This document shows, in pieces, positions 43,576 through 52,621 of a stretch of 64,000 nt of DNA; positions within the stretch are counted from its first letter, which is position 1, and each line of letters starts with the position of its first letter. The notes below the pieces were generated by a model. The model saw only the letters and a program-made list of their open reading frames with translations, had not been told where the DNA came from and ran no database searches. The DNA is taken from contig NZ_JAAFZB010000095.1 of assembly GCF_010692725.1 (NCBI RefSeq), positions 682,001 to 746,000 on the forward strand. The letters are read 5' to 3'. A program made the translations under genes and the position numbers. This DNA is from Flavihumibacter soli. GTDB lineage: Bacteria; Bacteroidota; Bacteroidia; Sphingobacteriales; Sphingobacteriaceae.

Positions 43576-44544
43576 ATGAAGGCAGCCGTACTTTACGAAC
43601 CCGGGGGACCGGAGAAATTCCGTCTTGAGGAAAGGCCGGTACCGGTACCCGGCGCTCACCAGGTACTGGTTAAGATAAAAGCATTTGGACTGAATCGCTC
43701 AGAACTGATGACCCGCAAGGGACTGTCACCAGGAGTGGAGTTTCCCCGGGTTCTCGGCATTGAATGTGTCGGCGAAGTGGAAAACGACCCTTCCGGAGAA
43801 TTTCGGCAGGGCCAGAAAGTAGCTGCTTTCATGGGTGGTATGGGCCGCGACTTCGACGGCAGCTACGCCGAATATGCGGTACTACCGAAGTCTCTGCTCT
43901 CTCCTTTCCAAAGTAACCTGAGCTGGCAGGAGCTTGGCGCTCTGCCGGAAATGTTCCAGACTGTCTTTGGTTCACTGCACCTTGCGTTAAAAATTCAGCC
44001 CAACCGAAGCCTGCTGATCCGGGGCGGTACATCCTCAATAGGTATGCTCGCTGCTCAACTAGCCAAGAAAAGTGGCCTGACAGTCATTGCGACAACAAGG
44101 AATTCAGGAAAAGCGGATCTGCTGTATGGAAATGGTGTCGATCACGTTCTGATCGATGATGGCGACATAGCCGCCGCGTTGAGAGTGATCCTGCCCGGGG
44201 GCGCGGACTACGTTCTTGAACTGGTTGGTACCGCCACGTTAAAAGATTCCCTGAAATGTGCTGCGCCAGGCGGAATAGTCTGCATGACCGGTATGCTTTC
44301 CGAGCAATGGTCCATTAGTGATTTCGCGCCTATGGATTATATCCCGGCAACGGTACAGCTCACAGTCTATGACAGTGGTCAGATCAGGGTAGATAATCAA
44401 AGCTTTCAGCAATTCATTAACGATGTCGAAGCGGGCGGGATCAGGCTTAATATCAGTCGCATATTTACGCTGGATGAAATTATCGCTGCTCACCACCTCA
44501 TGGATAGCAATGCGGCTGGGGGGAAGATAGTGGTGCTTAACTAG
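43576..44544 (+). CDS. Zinc-free alcohol dehydrogenase / quinone oxidoreductase (MDR family)
   Basis: 322 residues from the ATG at 43576 (MKAAVLYEPGGPEKFRLEER). Medium-chain reductase with the GroES-like half (VLVKIKAFGLNRSELMTRKG, VLGIECVGEVEND) and a Rossmann half (LLIRGGTSSIGMLAAQLAKK, VDYVLELVG). The structural and catalytic Cys residues of zinc enzymes are missing, as in quinone oxidoreductases. NADPH-dependent. It follows DoxX by 29 bp and may share its transcript. Its stop codon runs directly into an AGGTATCAG-type repeat. Confidence 0.9.
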   Translation: MKAAVLYEPGGPEKFRLEERPVPVPGAHQVLVKIKAFGLNRSELMTRKGLSPGVEFPRVLGIECVGEVENDPSGEFRQGQKVAAFMGGMGRDFDGSYAEYAVLPKSLLSPFQSNLSWQELGALPEMFQTVFGSLHLALKIQPNRSLLIRGGTSSIGMLAAQLAKKSGLTVIATTRNSGKADLLYGNGVDHVLIDDGDIAAALRVILPGGADYVLELVGTATLKDSLKCAAPGGIVCMTGMLSEQWSISDFAPMDYIPATVQLTVYDSGQIRVDNQSFQQFINDVEAGGIRLNISRIFTLDEIIAAHHLMDSNAAGGKIVVLN

Positions 44545-44869
44545 GTTTCAGGTATCAGCTTTCAGGTATCAGGTAGGGAGTTTCCGAGTCAAAGCTTCCA
44601 TTGTAAATTTAGCTATCCATGACATCTGTTTATTTGGAAAGTAGTGCTTCCCAGAACATCGTCTATTGGATAAAAGGAGGAGGAAAGCGAGAATAGTTCT
44701 CAATTTCGCCTCTCAACAAACCTTAATAATTAATAGGGCCGTTGCAAAGCATTGTTCTCCACCGGAGGATATAGACCGTGATGACGGATACTCGCTCTCA
44801 TTATTCGTTAACTGGAACAGGCTAAGACCTGATCGCTGACCTGATACCTGATACCTGACACCTGTAACC
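44545..44869. repeat. AGGTATCAG / TGATACC word repeats
   Basis: TTTCAGGTATCAGCTTTC-type words follow the stop of the oxidoreductase (44545-44580) and CTGATACCTGATACCTGAC-type words precede the stop of the sulfatase (44830-44869, opposite strand). In between (44581-44820) I see no gene. Confidence 0.75.
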
Positions 44870-46393
44870 TCAATACGTCTTATTAAACCGGTTATCGAAC
44901 CGTGTACCACCCTGGCTTTTTAACGGGATCTGGAGACCGCCGGTTTCCTTCAGCCAGTCAAACAATTCCTGTTTAAGCGCCAGTCCCGTCTTTTGGTAGC
45001 TGGTATCCCTGATCAGGTTGTTCATTTCATAGGGATCGTTCTGCAGATCATACAATTCATTGATATCCCAAATGCCATAATTAAAGATGTATTTAAAGCG
45101 GTCGGTACGAATGGCAAAAATTGTAGGCGTTTGGGGAAATGCCGCTTCCCAGTAATACTCATAGAAAACCCGGTTCCGCCAGGGTACGGCATTCCCTTTT
45201 AAGGGCTCGATGAATGAAGTTCCCTGCATCTGGGCTGGTTTCTTAATCCCTGCAAGCTCCAGGAAGGTCGGAGCCAGATCCACATTCATAATGGTTTCTT
45301 CAATTACCGATTTCGGCTTCACCAGTCCCGGCGCCCACACGAGTAATGGGACCCGCATAGATTCTTCATAGGCATGGCGCTTGTCAATGAGGCCGTGCTC
45401 GCCAAAGGAGAACCCATTATCGCCCATGTAAACTACCATTGTATTATCCTGGAGATTATTATCCTTTACCCATTGAATTACCCGCTCAACGCTTTCGTCA
45501 ACAGCCAGCAAAGTTTCGAGGTACTGGCGGTAGAAGCCATCAAATTGAATGGCGCCGTGATACATAAAATCCACGCCATGCCAGCTGTAACGCTGATTCC
45601 GCACCCATGCCGGAATATCCCTGTAATTGACCGGGGATGCCGGAATTGTCGCTTTTCCGAAAAATTTACTGCTATCGGTCGCGGTGAGATACATCGATGG
45701 TGGTGTTATCACCGGGATGTTCGCATACTTACCCTGATGTCGCTTTGCGGGTTGAAATTCGGAGTGTACCCCTTTATGCGAGAGGTACAGGAAGAAAGGT
45801 TTTTTCCTATCCTGCTTTTTCAACCAGTCCAGAGAGTAGTCAGTTAAAAGATCCGTAGTGTAGCTACCTTCCGGCTGTTTGATCCGTTTACCGTTAATAT
45901 TAAATGTAGGATTATAATAAACTCCCTGACCCTGGAAACTTACCCAGTAATCAAAGCCCCTTTGAGGCTGATCTCCTGTGTTGCCCATATGCCATTTTCC
46001 CAGAAAGGCGGTTTGATACCCCTGTTTCTGAAGGTACTTCGGGAAAAAGACAAGGTTGGCAGGTAATGGTGCCTCATTATCCACCACCGTGTGGGTATGA
46101 GCATACTGGCCGGTTAAAATGGACGCGCGGCTCGGCGAACATAAGGCCGTCGATACAAAAGCATTTTTCAAATGCGCACCCTCAGCTGCCATCCTGTCCA
46201 TTCCGGGCGTCTGCAAACCAGGTATCACTTTCATAAATCCCATGGCATCATACCGATGATCATCCGCCAGGATATAGATGATGTTCATCGGCTTCTTTGC
46301 TTTCTGCTGAGCGATAGCGTTCATCGTCGTTAAAACTAGCAGGGCAGAGAAAATGCTCTTTTTAATGAAAGGCCTAAGCACGACTTTTTTCAT
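44870..46393 (-). CDS. Sulfatase, exported
   Basis: 507 residues; signal peptide with cleavage near AIAQ (residue 28). NIIYILADDHRYDAM gives the metal Asp pair; the formylglycine motif is CSPSRASILTGQ (Cys type); HKGVHSEF and YMGDNGFSFGEHGLIDKR hold further ligands. The C-terminal part (FAIRTDRFKYIFNYG, LYDLQNDPYEMNNL) is the usual DUF4976-like end. It is of the N-acetylglucosamine-6-sulfatase / choline sulfatase type; the substrate is uncertain. An anaerobic or FGE-type maturase would be needed and is not in this window. No SusCD neighbours. Confidence 0.9.
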   Translation of the reverse strand: MKKVVLRPFIKKSIFSALLVLTTMNAIAQQKAKKPMNIIYILADDHRYDAMGFMKVIPGLQTPGMDRMAAEGAHLKNAFVSTALCSPSRASILTGQYAHTHTVVDNEAPLPANLVFFPKYLQKQGYQTAFLGKWHMGNTGDQPQRGFDYWVSFQGQGVYYNPTFNINGKRIKQPEGSYTTDLLTDYSLDWLKKQDRKKPFFLYLSHKGVHSEFQPAKRHQGKYANIPVITPPSMYLTATDSSKFFGKATIPASPVNYRDIPAWVRNQRYSWHGVDFMYHGAIQFDGFYRQYLETLLAVDESVERVIQWVKDNNLQDNTMVVYMGDNGFSFGEHGLIDKRHAYEESMRVPLLVWAPGLVKPKSVIEETIMNVDLAPTFLELAGIKKPAQMQGTSFIEPLKGNAVPWRNRVFYEYYWEAAFPQTPTIFAIRTDRFKYIFNYGIWDINELYDLQNDPYEMNNLIRDTSYQKTGLALKQELFDWLKETGGLQIPLKSQGGTRFDNRFNKTY

Positions 46394-46422
46394 GAAAATA
46401 AATTTATGATTGGGGATAAGCT

Positions 46423-48027
46423 TTAAGCACCTGATAGTTTTTCGCGAACTTTAAATTCTTCAAGGTCAATTAATGAGAGGTACTTCCGGATCAATTCCTC
46501 ATCGAACTCACCTTTGCGGTTCATTTCGTCAACCAGTCTACGCTGATGTTCAAGAAGTTCGAGGTTAACAGCCTGATGATTCTTAAATGGATTATTCTCC
46601 CTGTAAATGTCTTCAGTTCCCTGGCTATAGAAGTTTAAATCGGCCTTAAGGCTTGCATAGAAGCTTTTCAGATGTTCATTCGCTTCTAAATCTGTATGAT
46701 ATTTCTCTTCTATAAATTGAAGGGAGGACTCCAGTATCTTCTTCTGAATCAATATCTTCTGTTCGTGCTCCGGGATAGGTGAATCTGTGTCCTCCAGATT
46801 AAGTTTTCTGATCAGCCATGGCAGGGTTAATCCCTGCAAGACCAGTGTAACGAGAATGACTATGAATGTTATAAAAATGATCAGGTTTCGATAGGGGAAG
46901 GCCTGCCCTTCTCCCAGGACTAAAGGAATTGAAAGTGCCGCTGCTAAGGATACCACGCCCCGCATTCCTGCCCATCCGAAGATCAAAGGCATCTTCCACT
47001 GCAGGCGAGGATCCTCTACCTTGATAAAATGACTCATCAACCAGCTGATAGGAGATGCGCTCAGTGCGCAAAAGAGTCTGGTGAGGATCAACACCAAAGA
47101 GATTGCTAATCCATACCAGATTGCGGTGTTCAAGCTCACATCACCCAACTGACCCGTAATAGTTGGCAATGGAAGGCCGATCAGTATAAATACCAAACCG
47201 TTCAGTACAAAGCCCAGGACTGCCCATACATTAACACTCTGGATCCGGCTCTGATAGGTAAGCATTACCTGGCGCTTCCTCGATAGGAAAAGTCCGCCGC
47301 TCACTACTGCCAGTACCCCTGAGAAATGGAAATGCTCGGCGAAGTAATACATGCAATAGGGCGTGACCAGGGTCAGAACTATTTCTATACTTGTCGATGT
47401 GGGTAACCACCGGTAAATGGCGTAAAAAATAAGTCCCACCAGCAGGCCGGTAATTACACCCATAACAATGACTACGAAAAAGTTGCCTGCCGCCTGCTGG
47501 AAGTTGAACTGTCCGGTCACAACCGCTGCTAACGCAAACCTGAAGACGATCAGGGAGGAAGCGTCGTTCAGCAGACTTTCACCTTCAATTATGCTCAGAA
47601 GTCTTTTAGGCACTTTCACCTGCCGCATGATGGTCGTGGCGGAGATGGCATCCGGGGGCGATACGATGCCGCCCAATAGAAATCCGAGCGCCAGGGTAAA
47701 ACCCGGAATGAGCTGGTACGAAACAAAAGCAATTACACAGGAGGTAAGAATAACAATAGGGAAGGCGAAGCTGGCGATCACCCGCCTCCATCTCCAGAAC
47801 TCTTTCCATGAAACCTGCCAGGCTGCTTCAAATAAAAGTGGCGGGAGAAAGATGAAGAAAACAAGATCTGGGTCAATGGTAACATGAGAAAACACGGAGG
47901 TAAAACTGAGTGCCAGTCCGCCTAATACCAGTACGATCGGGTAAGCTATGCGCAGCTTATTCGCGATCATAACCAGAGCAACAATGATCAGAACGAGATA
48001 AACGTACTCGATAAAGATGTTCTGCAT
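46423..48027 (-). CDS. Na+/H+ antiporter, CPA1 family
   Basis: 534 residues from the ATG at 48027. About 12 membrane helices: FIEYVYLVLIIVALVMIANK, the FFIFLPPLLFEAAWQV motif typical of NhaP/Nhe proteins, PPDAISATTIMRQV with the SxxDP-like DA pair, GESLLNDASSLIVF with the acidic ion site, and WAGMRGVVSLAAAL. The last ~110 residues are a cytoplasmic helical tail. It exchanges sodium for protons to control pH. An in-frame ATG at 48078 is also possible. Confidence 0.93.
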   Translation of the reverse strand: MQNIFIEYVYLVLIIVALVMIANKLRIAYPIVLVLGGLALSFTSVFSHVTIDPDLVFFIFLPPLLFEAAWQVSWKEFWRWRRVIASFAFPIVILTSCVIAFVSYQLIPGFTLALGFLLGGIVSPPDAISATTIMRQVKVPKRLLSIIEGESLLNDASSLIVFRFALAAVVTGQFNFQQAAGNFFVVIVMGVITGLLVGLIFYAIYRWLPTSTSIEIVLTLVTPYCMYYFAEHFHFSGVLAVVSGGLFLSRKRQVMLTYQSRIQSVNVWAVLGFVLNGLVFILIGLPLPTITGQLGDVSLNTAIWYGLAISLVLILTRLFCALSASPISWLMSHFIKVEDPRLQWKMPLIFGWAGMRGVVSLAAALSIPLVLGEGQAFPYRNLIIFITFIVILVTLVLQGLTLPWLIRKLNLEDTDSPIPEHEQKILIQKKILESSLQFIEEKYHTDLEANEHLKSFYASLKADLNFYSQGTEDIYRENNPFKNHQAVNLELLEHQRRLVDEMNRKGEFDEELIRKYLSLIDLEEFKVREKLSGA

Positions 48028-48151
48028 GGACCGCCTTTTTATAAAGATAGTAAATGCTAATGTGAGCAGAAGGTTCATTGTTTGGCAAGTAGCGGGCTTG
48101 CCGTGGTCCGTACCCAGTCACTAGATGACCAGTGGGAATGGGCATGCATCG

Positions 48152-48547
48152 TTACCCCAGATATTCTTCGTCTGTTACTTTTTTCAGCCATTCGACCGCT
48201 TTGCCATCCAGCTGTTCCTGGATCGCGATGTGGGTCATCGCCGTAGTCGGCCCGGCACCGTGCCAGTGCTTCTCACCAGGCGGGAGCCAGATCACATCAC
48301 CCGGATAGATCTCTTCTACCGGCCCGCCTTCACGCTGTACCCGGCCGCAACCGGCGGTGACGATTAAGGTCTGTCCCAGCGGATGAGTGTGCCATGCGGT
48401 CCTCGCGCCAGGTTCGAAGGTGACGTTGTTTCCGGCAGCACGGGCCGGTTCGTTCGGCTGAAAGAGAGGGTCGATACGCACTGTACCGCTGAACCATTCG
48501 GCAGGTCCTTTGCCGGAAGGCTGTGAGCCGATTCGTTTGATTTCCAT
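48152..48547 (-). CDS. (R)-mandelonitrile-lyase-like cupin
   Basis: 131 residues from the ATG at 48547 ([14 protein letters not shown]). Single cupin barrel. The metal ligands at His53, His55, Gln59 ([11 protein letters not shown]) and His94 (PPGEKHWHG) coincide with those of the Granulicella tundricola cupin hydroxynitrile lyase as I recall it, and the same length and tail ([16 protein letters not shown]) support that family. Such enzymes have lyase activity in vitro; the natural substrate is not known. Cytoplasmic. An ATG at 48664 gives an unlikely leader. Confidence 0.85.
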   Translation of the reverse strand: MEIKRIGSQPSGKGPAEWFSGTVRIDPLFQPNEPARAAGNNVTFEPGARTAWHTHPLGQTLIVTAGCGRVQREGGPVEEIYPGDVIWLPPGEKHWHGAGPTTAMTHIAIQEQLDGKAVEWLKKVTDEEYLG

Positions 48548-48704
48548 ATTCGGTTCCTTGTCCTTATTTGGATAATAGAACCTGTGAGTTAAATCCGCGA
48601 GGTTCCTTCGTCCTGATCTATAACCAGATAACACCTCATTCTGTTCTGGTTTAACGCTGAACAAGTACTCTTATTTCCTTAGAAAATTTGAATAGGAAAC
48701 ACGA

Positions 48705-49205
48705 TTAAAGCCTTTTTTCATAACACAGGAATCGCAGGTTCGGCCGGAATCCCAGACTTATCTCTCCGGAATATTCATATCCCAGCTTAGGAAAGAGGGT
48801 CTTTGTTGCCTCGTTGTTGGTATTGGTGTCGATCCGTAAGATGCGGATACTTCGTTTGTTCGCTTCTTCTTCTGCCTGCATGAGGAGTGCTTTACCAATT
48901 CCCAGTCCCCGGTACTGTACACCAACGGCAAGGCGATGGGTGACAATGGCGGTTTCCGTAATATCCCAGCCGACCTCTGCATACTCTGCGTCCTGGTCGG
49001 TTGTGATCGCCGCGAAACCGGCAATTGCACCGGCCACTTCCGCCACCCATAACTGATTCATGGTAATATCGGAAGCAAAGACCTCCGCGTTCGGGTATTG
49101 CTTATCCCACTGGTAATTCCCGGCAGCTTGCATAGCGGGAACTATGGTAGTCAGCAGATACATGATCTTTGGAATATCTTCTGAAACAGCTAGGCGGATG
49201 ATCAT
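48705..49205 (-). CDS. GNAT family N-acetyltransferase
   Basis: 166 residues from the ATG at 49205 (MIIRLAVSEDIPKIMYLL). Long GNAT opening QAAGNYQWDKQYPNAEVF, LWVAEVAGAIAGFAAIT, acetyl-CoA loop VGVQYRGLGIGKALLMQAE, DTNTNNEATKTLFPKLGYEYSG. Divergent from the ArsR-type regulator at 49341 with 135 bp between start codons, an arrangement that suggests shared control. Substrate unknown. Confidence 0.86.
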   Translation of the reverse strand: MIIRLAVSEDIPKIMYLLTTIVPAMQAAGNYQWDKQYPNAEVFASDITMNQLWVAEVAGAIAGFAAITTDQDAEYAEVGWDITETAIVTHRLAVGVQYRGLGIGKALLMQAEEEANKRSIRILRIDTNTNNEATKTLFPKLGYEYSGEISLGFRPNLRFLCYEKRL

Positions 49206-49321
49206 GTTGAAGGATTGAAAGGCGAATTTAAGCAGGATATTCTGACGACCAAATAAAAACGGGCAAAGACCTGTTTCTTTACAGAAACTTAATACAGAGT
49301 TTTTGTAAGTGGCACCCGTTA

Positions 49322-49337
49322 ATCGTAATATTGCAAT
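49322..49337. promoter_or_regulatory. Imperfect palindrome before ArsR-type gene
   Basis: ATCGTAATATTGCAAT centred on AATATT, 3 bp before the ATG at 49341. It shares ATCGTAA with the perfect ArsR palindrome at 53013-53032, so it is a candidate autoregulatory site. Imperfect in three positions per half. Confidence 0.4.
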
Positions 49338-49340
49338 GTA

Positions 49341-49643
49341 ATGGGCACTACCAAAACAGATTTGTTTAATGCGGAACAAAACGACCTTGCTTCGATGCTG
49401 AAAGCCCTGGCTCATCCCGCAAGGATTGCCATACTTCAGCATCTGGCGAAAGCCGAGAGTTGTATCTGCGGCGACCTGGTGCAGGAACTCGGATTAGCCC
49501 AGCCTACCATCTCCCAGCATTTGAAGGAGTTGAAGACAGCCGGTTTTATTAAGGGAACGGTTGAAGGGGTAAGTGTCTGTTACTGCATCAACATCCCGGT
49601 ATGGGAACAATGTAAAACCGTGCTTGACCGGCTCTTGAGGTGA
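49341..49643 (+). CDS. ArsR/SmtB family transcriptional regulator
   Basis: 100 residues. Winged helix with LASMLKALAHPARIAILQHLAK, metal-site motif SCICGDLVQEL (the CxCG of the As/Sb-sensing type), recognition helix AQPTISQHLKELKTAGF and wing GTVEGVSVCYCIN with further Cys. A close paralogue lies at 52622-52954. It probably represses itself and the divergent GNAT at 48705 until a metalloid or thiol-reactive signal binds. Confidence 0.88.
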   Translation: MGTTKTDLFNAEQNDLASMLKALAHPARIAILQHLAKAESCICGDLVQELGLAQPTISQHLKELKTAGFIKGTVEGVSVCYCINIPVWEQCKTVLDRLLR

Positions 49644-49757
49644 GCGCGAAAGAAAGCTGCTGCTAATTACCGACTTTACAATTCCATGCCAGGCTAGACC
49701 TGACGGAGTTAAAAAGGCTAAGTCTAATATCTAAGGTCTGACATTTAATATCTCTTC

Positions 49758-50528
49758 ATGAAAATTGCACTTTTCTCTGACATTCACGCCAACCTTCCGG
49801 CACTCGAAGCTTTCTTTCAAAGCATGGAAAGCCACGCTCCAGATGTTGTGTATTGCCTTGGAGACCTGGTAGGTTATAATATCTGGCCGAATGAAGTGAT
49901 CGCAGAAATCCGGAAAAGAAGGATCCCGACGATTGCCGGTAATTACGATTACGGTGTTGGCCGAAGCAGCAATGATTGCGGGTGTGCTTATAGGACCTAT
50001 GAAGAAAAGGCAATGGGACAGGTGTCCATCTCCTACACTAACTCCGTGATTGGCGAAGAGGAAAGGACTTATCTCCGCAGCCTGCCTGCACATATCCGGG
50101 TGGAGTTTCAGTTAAATAACGATAAGCTGAACCTGCTGCTGGTTCACGGGAGTCCGCGAAAAGTGAATGAATACCTGTTCGAAGACCGGGATGAAAAAAG
50201 TATGCTGCGGATCATGGAGCAGGCAGATGCAGATATCATGTGTTTCGGGCATACCCATAAGCCTTATCACAGGATACTCCGTTCGAACGGAACTGAGAGC
50301 CCTCAATATCGTCATGCGGTAAATACAGGGTCTGTCGGCAAACCCAAAGACGGAGATAGCCGGGGCTGTTATGTGCTACTGCATATAGATGCTGAAAGCA
50401 GGACCTCGCTGAATGAAAGCATCCGGGTTGAGTTTATTCGTTTTGAATATGATATTGAAAAGGCCGCGCAAGCTGTAGAGAATAGCATATTGCCCGACGC
50501 GTATGCCAGCATGCTGCGCACAGCCTGA
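49758..50528 (+). CDS. Calcineurin-type metallophosphoesterase
   Basis: 256 residues, cytoplasmic. Classic two-metal motifs in order: IALFSDIHANLPALEAF, VYCLGDLVGYNIWPNEV, TIAGNYDYGVG (GN[HD] box with Tyr-Asp), LLVHGSPRK and CFGHTHKPYHR. A C-terminal region follows (IRVEFIRFEYDIEKAAQAV). These DR1281/YfcE-like enzymes cleave phosphodiesters or phosphomonoesters; the natural substrate is not clear. Followed 54 bp later by the universal stress protein gene. Confidence 0.9.
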   Translation: MKIALFSDIHANLPALEAFFQSMESHAPDVVYCLGDLVGYNIWPNEVIAEIRKRRIPTIAGNYDYGVGRSSNDCGCAYRTYEEKAMGQVSISYTNSVIGEEERTYLRSLPAHIRVEFQLNNDKLNLLLVHGSPRKVNEYLFEDRDEKSMLRIMEQADADIMCFGHTHKPYHRILRSNGTESPQYRHAVNTGSVGKPKDGDSRGCYVLLHIDAESRTSLNESIRVEFIRFEYDIEKAAQAVENSILPDAYASMLRTA

Positions 50529-50582
50529 GGAACGGGTCAGGTGATTGATCCGTATTTGATTTATCAGATAAAAGGATTCGAT

Positions 50583-51425
50583 ATGAAAACGATCTTATTT
50601 CCAACAGATTTTTCTGAGGCTTCAGAGAATGCTGCGCACTACCTGATGGGCCTGGCAGGCCAGGTAGATATAACGGAGATTACTTTACTTCATTCTTACG
50701 CAACGGAAGGCCCTTCTATCATTTATATGAGTGACTTTACGGAGCCTATTGTGATCCGGCAGGATGAGGTGAAGGCGGAGAGCGTAGTCAGGCTAAACGA
50801 CTTCCGGACGCGTTTGGCCGCTATGACCGCGGCGGACATCGGAATCAGTGAAATCTCCCTGGACAAAAGCCTGGATATGGCCATACCGGAGATCATCAGG
50901 GAGCAAAATATCGATCTGGTGGTCAGTGGTATTGAGCCCTACGGGAAAACAACCGACCAGTCGACTGGTACAAAGGCTATCAAGATTGCATTGGATCTGC
51001 AGGTGCCGGTTCTGATCATCCCGGCTGATGCCACTTATCAGCGTATCGAAACTCTCCTTTTAACCTGCGATTTGAAGAACGTTGCCCGGTCGGTTCCGAA
51101 GGATAAGCTGGCCAACCTGCTAACAGAGCTGGAAGCCCGCTTGATTGTTGTTAATATCGATTTCGAAAACAGGCACTATCGCCCCGATACCCTCATGGAG
51201 CAAACCGGGCTGCACCGTGCCCTGGATGCGACAGGCGCTGAATACTTTTTTATAGAACATAAAGACATTGTCCATGGCATCGTTGAGTTCGCCGAAGAGA
51301 AGAAAGTTCAAATGATCATCAGCATTCCGAAAGAGCATGGTGTGTTCGATCGCTTGTTTCATCCCGGTGTTACGAAGAAGCTGGCTTCAGTCAGCCCGTT
51401 GCCAATTATGCTGATACATAACTAA
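50583..51425 (+). CDS. Universal stress protein, tandem UspA domains
   Basis: 280 residues from the ATG at 50583. First domain MKTILFPTDFSEASENAAHYL ... DLVVSGIEPYGKTTDQSTGTKA, with the ATP-type G-2x-G region blurred; the second half (about 150-280: TLLLTCDLKNVARSVPKDKL, FDRLFHPGVTKKLASVSPLPIMLI) is a second Usp fold. Usp proteins respond to starvation and redox stress. It may be co-transcribed with the phosphoesterase. Its stop is followed at once by GGCGGGAAAGTGGAAGG-type repeats. Confidence 0.88.
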   Translation: MKTILFPTDFSEASENAAHYLMGLAGQVDITEITLLHSYATEGPSIIYMSDFTEPIVIRQDEVKAESVVRLNDFRTRLAAMTAADIGISEISLDKSLDMAIPEIIREQNIDLVVSGIEPYGKTTDQSTGTKAIKIALDLQVPVLIIPADATYQRIETLLLTCDLKNVARSVPKDKLANLLTELEARLIVVNIDFENRHYRPDTLMEQTGLHRALDATGAEYFFIEHKDIVHGIVEFAEEKKVQMIISIPKEHGVFDRLFHPGVTKKLASVSPLPIMLIHN

Positions 51426-51547
51426 GGCGGGAAAGTGGAAGGCGGGAAGGTGGAAGGCACAAAGGTGAAAGCTGAAACCAGGAGGTGATACCTGATACCT
51501 CATACCTGATACCTCATACCTGATACCTCATACCTCTCGCCTGATAC
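51426..51547. repeat. Mixed word repeats
   Basis: GGCGGGAA-GGTGGAAGG words (51426-51470) pass into a tandem series of ATACCTGATACCTCATACC (51487-51550). The series ends at the stop codon of the minus-strand GNAT. Period 8 or 16. No gene. Confidence 0.8.
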
Positions 51548-52042
51548 CTAATCCCGTCCAACTATATTACTTCGTCGTTCCAGCAGCACGGTATCCCGCC
51601 ACACGCCGTTCATTTGCCCGATGCGTTCCCGGTTGCCAATGATACGGAAACCGGCACCCTGGTGCAGCCTGATACTGGCGCTGTTTTCAGGAAAGATACC
51701 GGCCTGAAGGGTCCAGTAATTGTTTTTCTCACTTTCAGTTACCAGTTCTTCCAGCAGTCGTTTACCGATGCCTTTTCCCCGGGCTTTCCCGGCGATATAC
51801 ACGCTTACTTCCGCTACACCGGCATATACGCAGCGTCCCGAAACCGGCGTGAGCGCTGCCCAGCCAAGCAGTTCATCGTCTTCCGCCGCCACCAGCCTGC
51901 AGCTGGATATATGCGCATCATTCCATTCTTCCCAGGAGGGAGCCGTCGTTTGAAAGGTTGCGTTCCCGGTAGCAATGCCCTCCAGGTAGATCTGTTTTAC
52001 CGCTTGCCAGTGGCCGGGCTCCATTTTCGATACCTGTACCAT
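51548..52042 (-). CDS. GNAT acetyltransferase of the arsinothricin/phosphinothricin (ArsN/Pat) type
   Basis: 165 residues from the ATG at 52042 (MVQVSKMEPGHWQAVKQIYLEG). Pat-like features: GIATGNATFQTTAPSWEEWND, CRLVAAEDDELLGWAALTPV, GVAEVSVYIAGKARGKGIGKRLL, GIFPENSASIRLHQGAGFR. The family acetylates glufosinate-type amino acids, including arsinothricin (ArsN1). It is 4 bp downstream of the DUF6428 gene of an ArsR operon, which makes an arsenical substrate plausible. An ATG at 52024 is possible. Confidence 0.85.
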   Translation of the reverse strand: MVQVSKMEPGHWQAVKQIYLEGIATGNATFQTTAPSWEEWNDAHISSCRLVAAEDDELLGWAALTPVSGRCVYAGVAEVSVYIAGKARGKGIGKRLLEELVTESEKNNYWTLQAGIFPENSASIRLHQGAGFRIIGNRERIGQMNGVWRDTVLLERRSNIVGRD

Positions 52043-52046
52043 ATCC

Positions 52047-52610
52047 TTAGCAGCAGCCCGAACCCGGAACACATGCCTCCGCAGTCGCCAGGTTAATTAG
52101 TTCGACCTTTTGTTTTGCTGATCCGGCGGGTGCGCAGCACTCTTCACCGGTTGACGTTGTTCCGCAGCTGCCGCCACGTTCAATGGCCTTACACTGAACC
52201 GTGTCCGGGCGAAGGTCAACAACCAGGTCCTCTCCCTGGATGCTTATTGCTCCCGGAAACATCTGGCGGGTATCAAATTCAGAATTACCGAATTCGATTT
52301 TCACGGTGGCAAGCGGATTCAGCGGTAAAGACTTTTCAACCAGTTCGATGATTGATATAGCCTTGCGGGCTTTCATTGCTCTCTCCTGCTGCTTAACACC
52401 GGGTTCCCAAAGTTGCACAATGATCTCTGTCCATGAGTTCATTTTACCACCGCAGTCCACGGAAGTTATCGGCGCCTGTTTGATCTCCGTGATATGGTAG
52501 GACTGATCAACCCAGCTGTTTTCGTCGTACTGAAATTGCAGAACAAGGTCCTCATTTTGCATCAGGGTTTCTTTAAATGTTTGCCAGTTTAGTGCTTGTA
52601 CATTATTCAT
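52047..52610 (-). CDS. DUF6428 family protein with Cys-rich tail
   Basis: 187 residues from the ATG at 52610. Body: LQFQYDENSWVDQSYHITEI, APITSVDCGGKMNSWTEIIVQLWEP, VKIEFGNSEFDTRQMFPGAI. The C-terminal 45 residues hold most Cys residues (QCKAIERGGSCG, EECCAPAGSAKQ, ACVPGSGCC), suited to bind As(III) or another soft metal. DUF6428 genes usually stand in ars operons of Bacteroidota. It follows the ArsR gene by 11 bp. Mechanism unknown. Confidence 0.82.
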   Translation of the reverse strand: MNNVQALNWQTFKETLMQNEDLVLQFQYDENSWVDQSYHITEIKQAPITSVDCGGKMNSWTEIIVQLWEPGVKQQERAMKARKAISIIELVEKSLPLNPLATVKIEFGNSEFDTRQMFPGAISIQGEDLVVDLRPDTVQCKAIERGGSCGTTSTGEECCAPAGSAKQKVELINLATAEACVPGSGCC

Positions 52611-52621
52611 GATCATAAATT

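Noticed and set aside
42761-44544. SnoaL, DoxX and quinone oxidoreductase as a natural-product cluster
   Set aside because: No synthase or tailoring genes; better explained as a small redox-stress unit.
51487-51550. Tandem ATACCTGATACCTC units resembling a tiny CRISPR array
   Set aside because: Period of 8-16 bp without unique spacers and no cas genes; it is a simple repeat.
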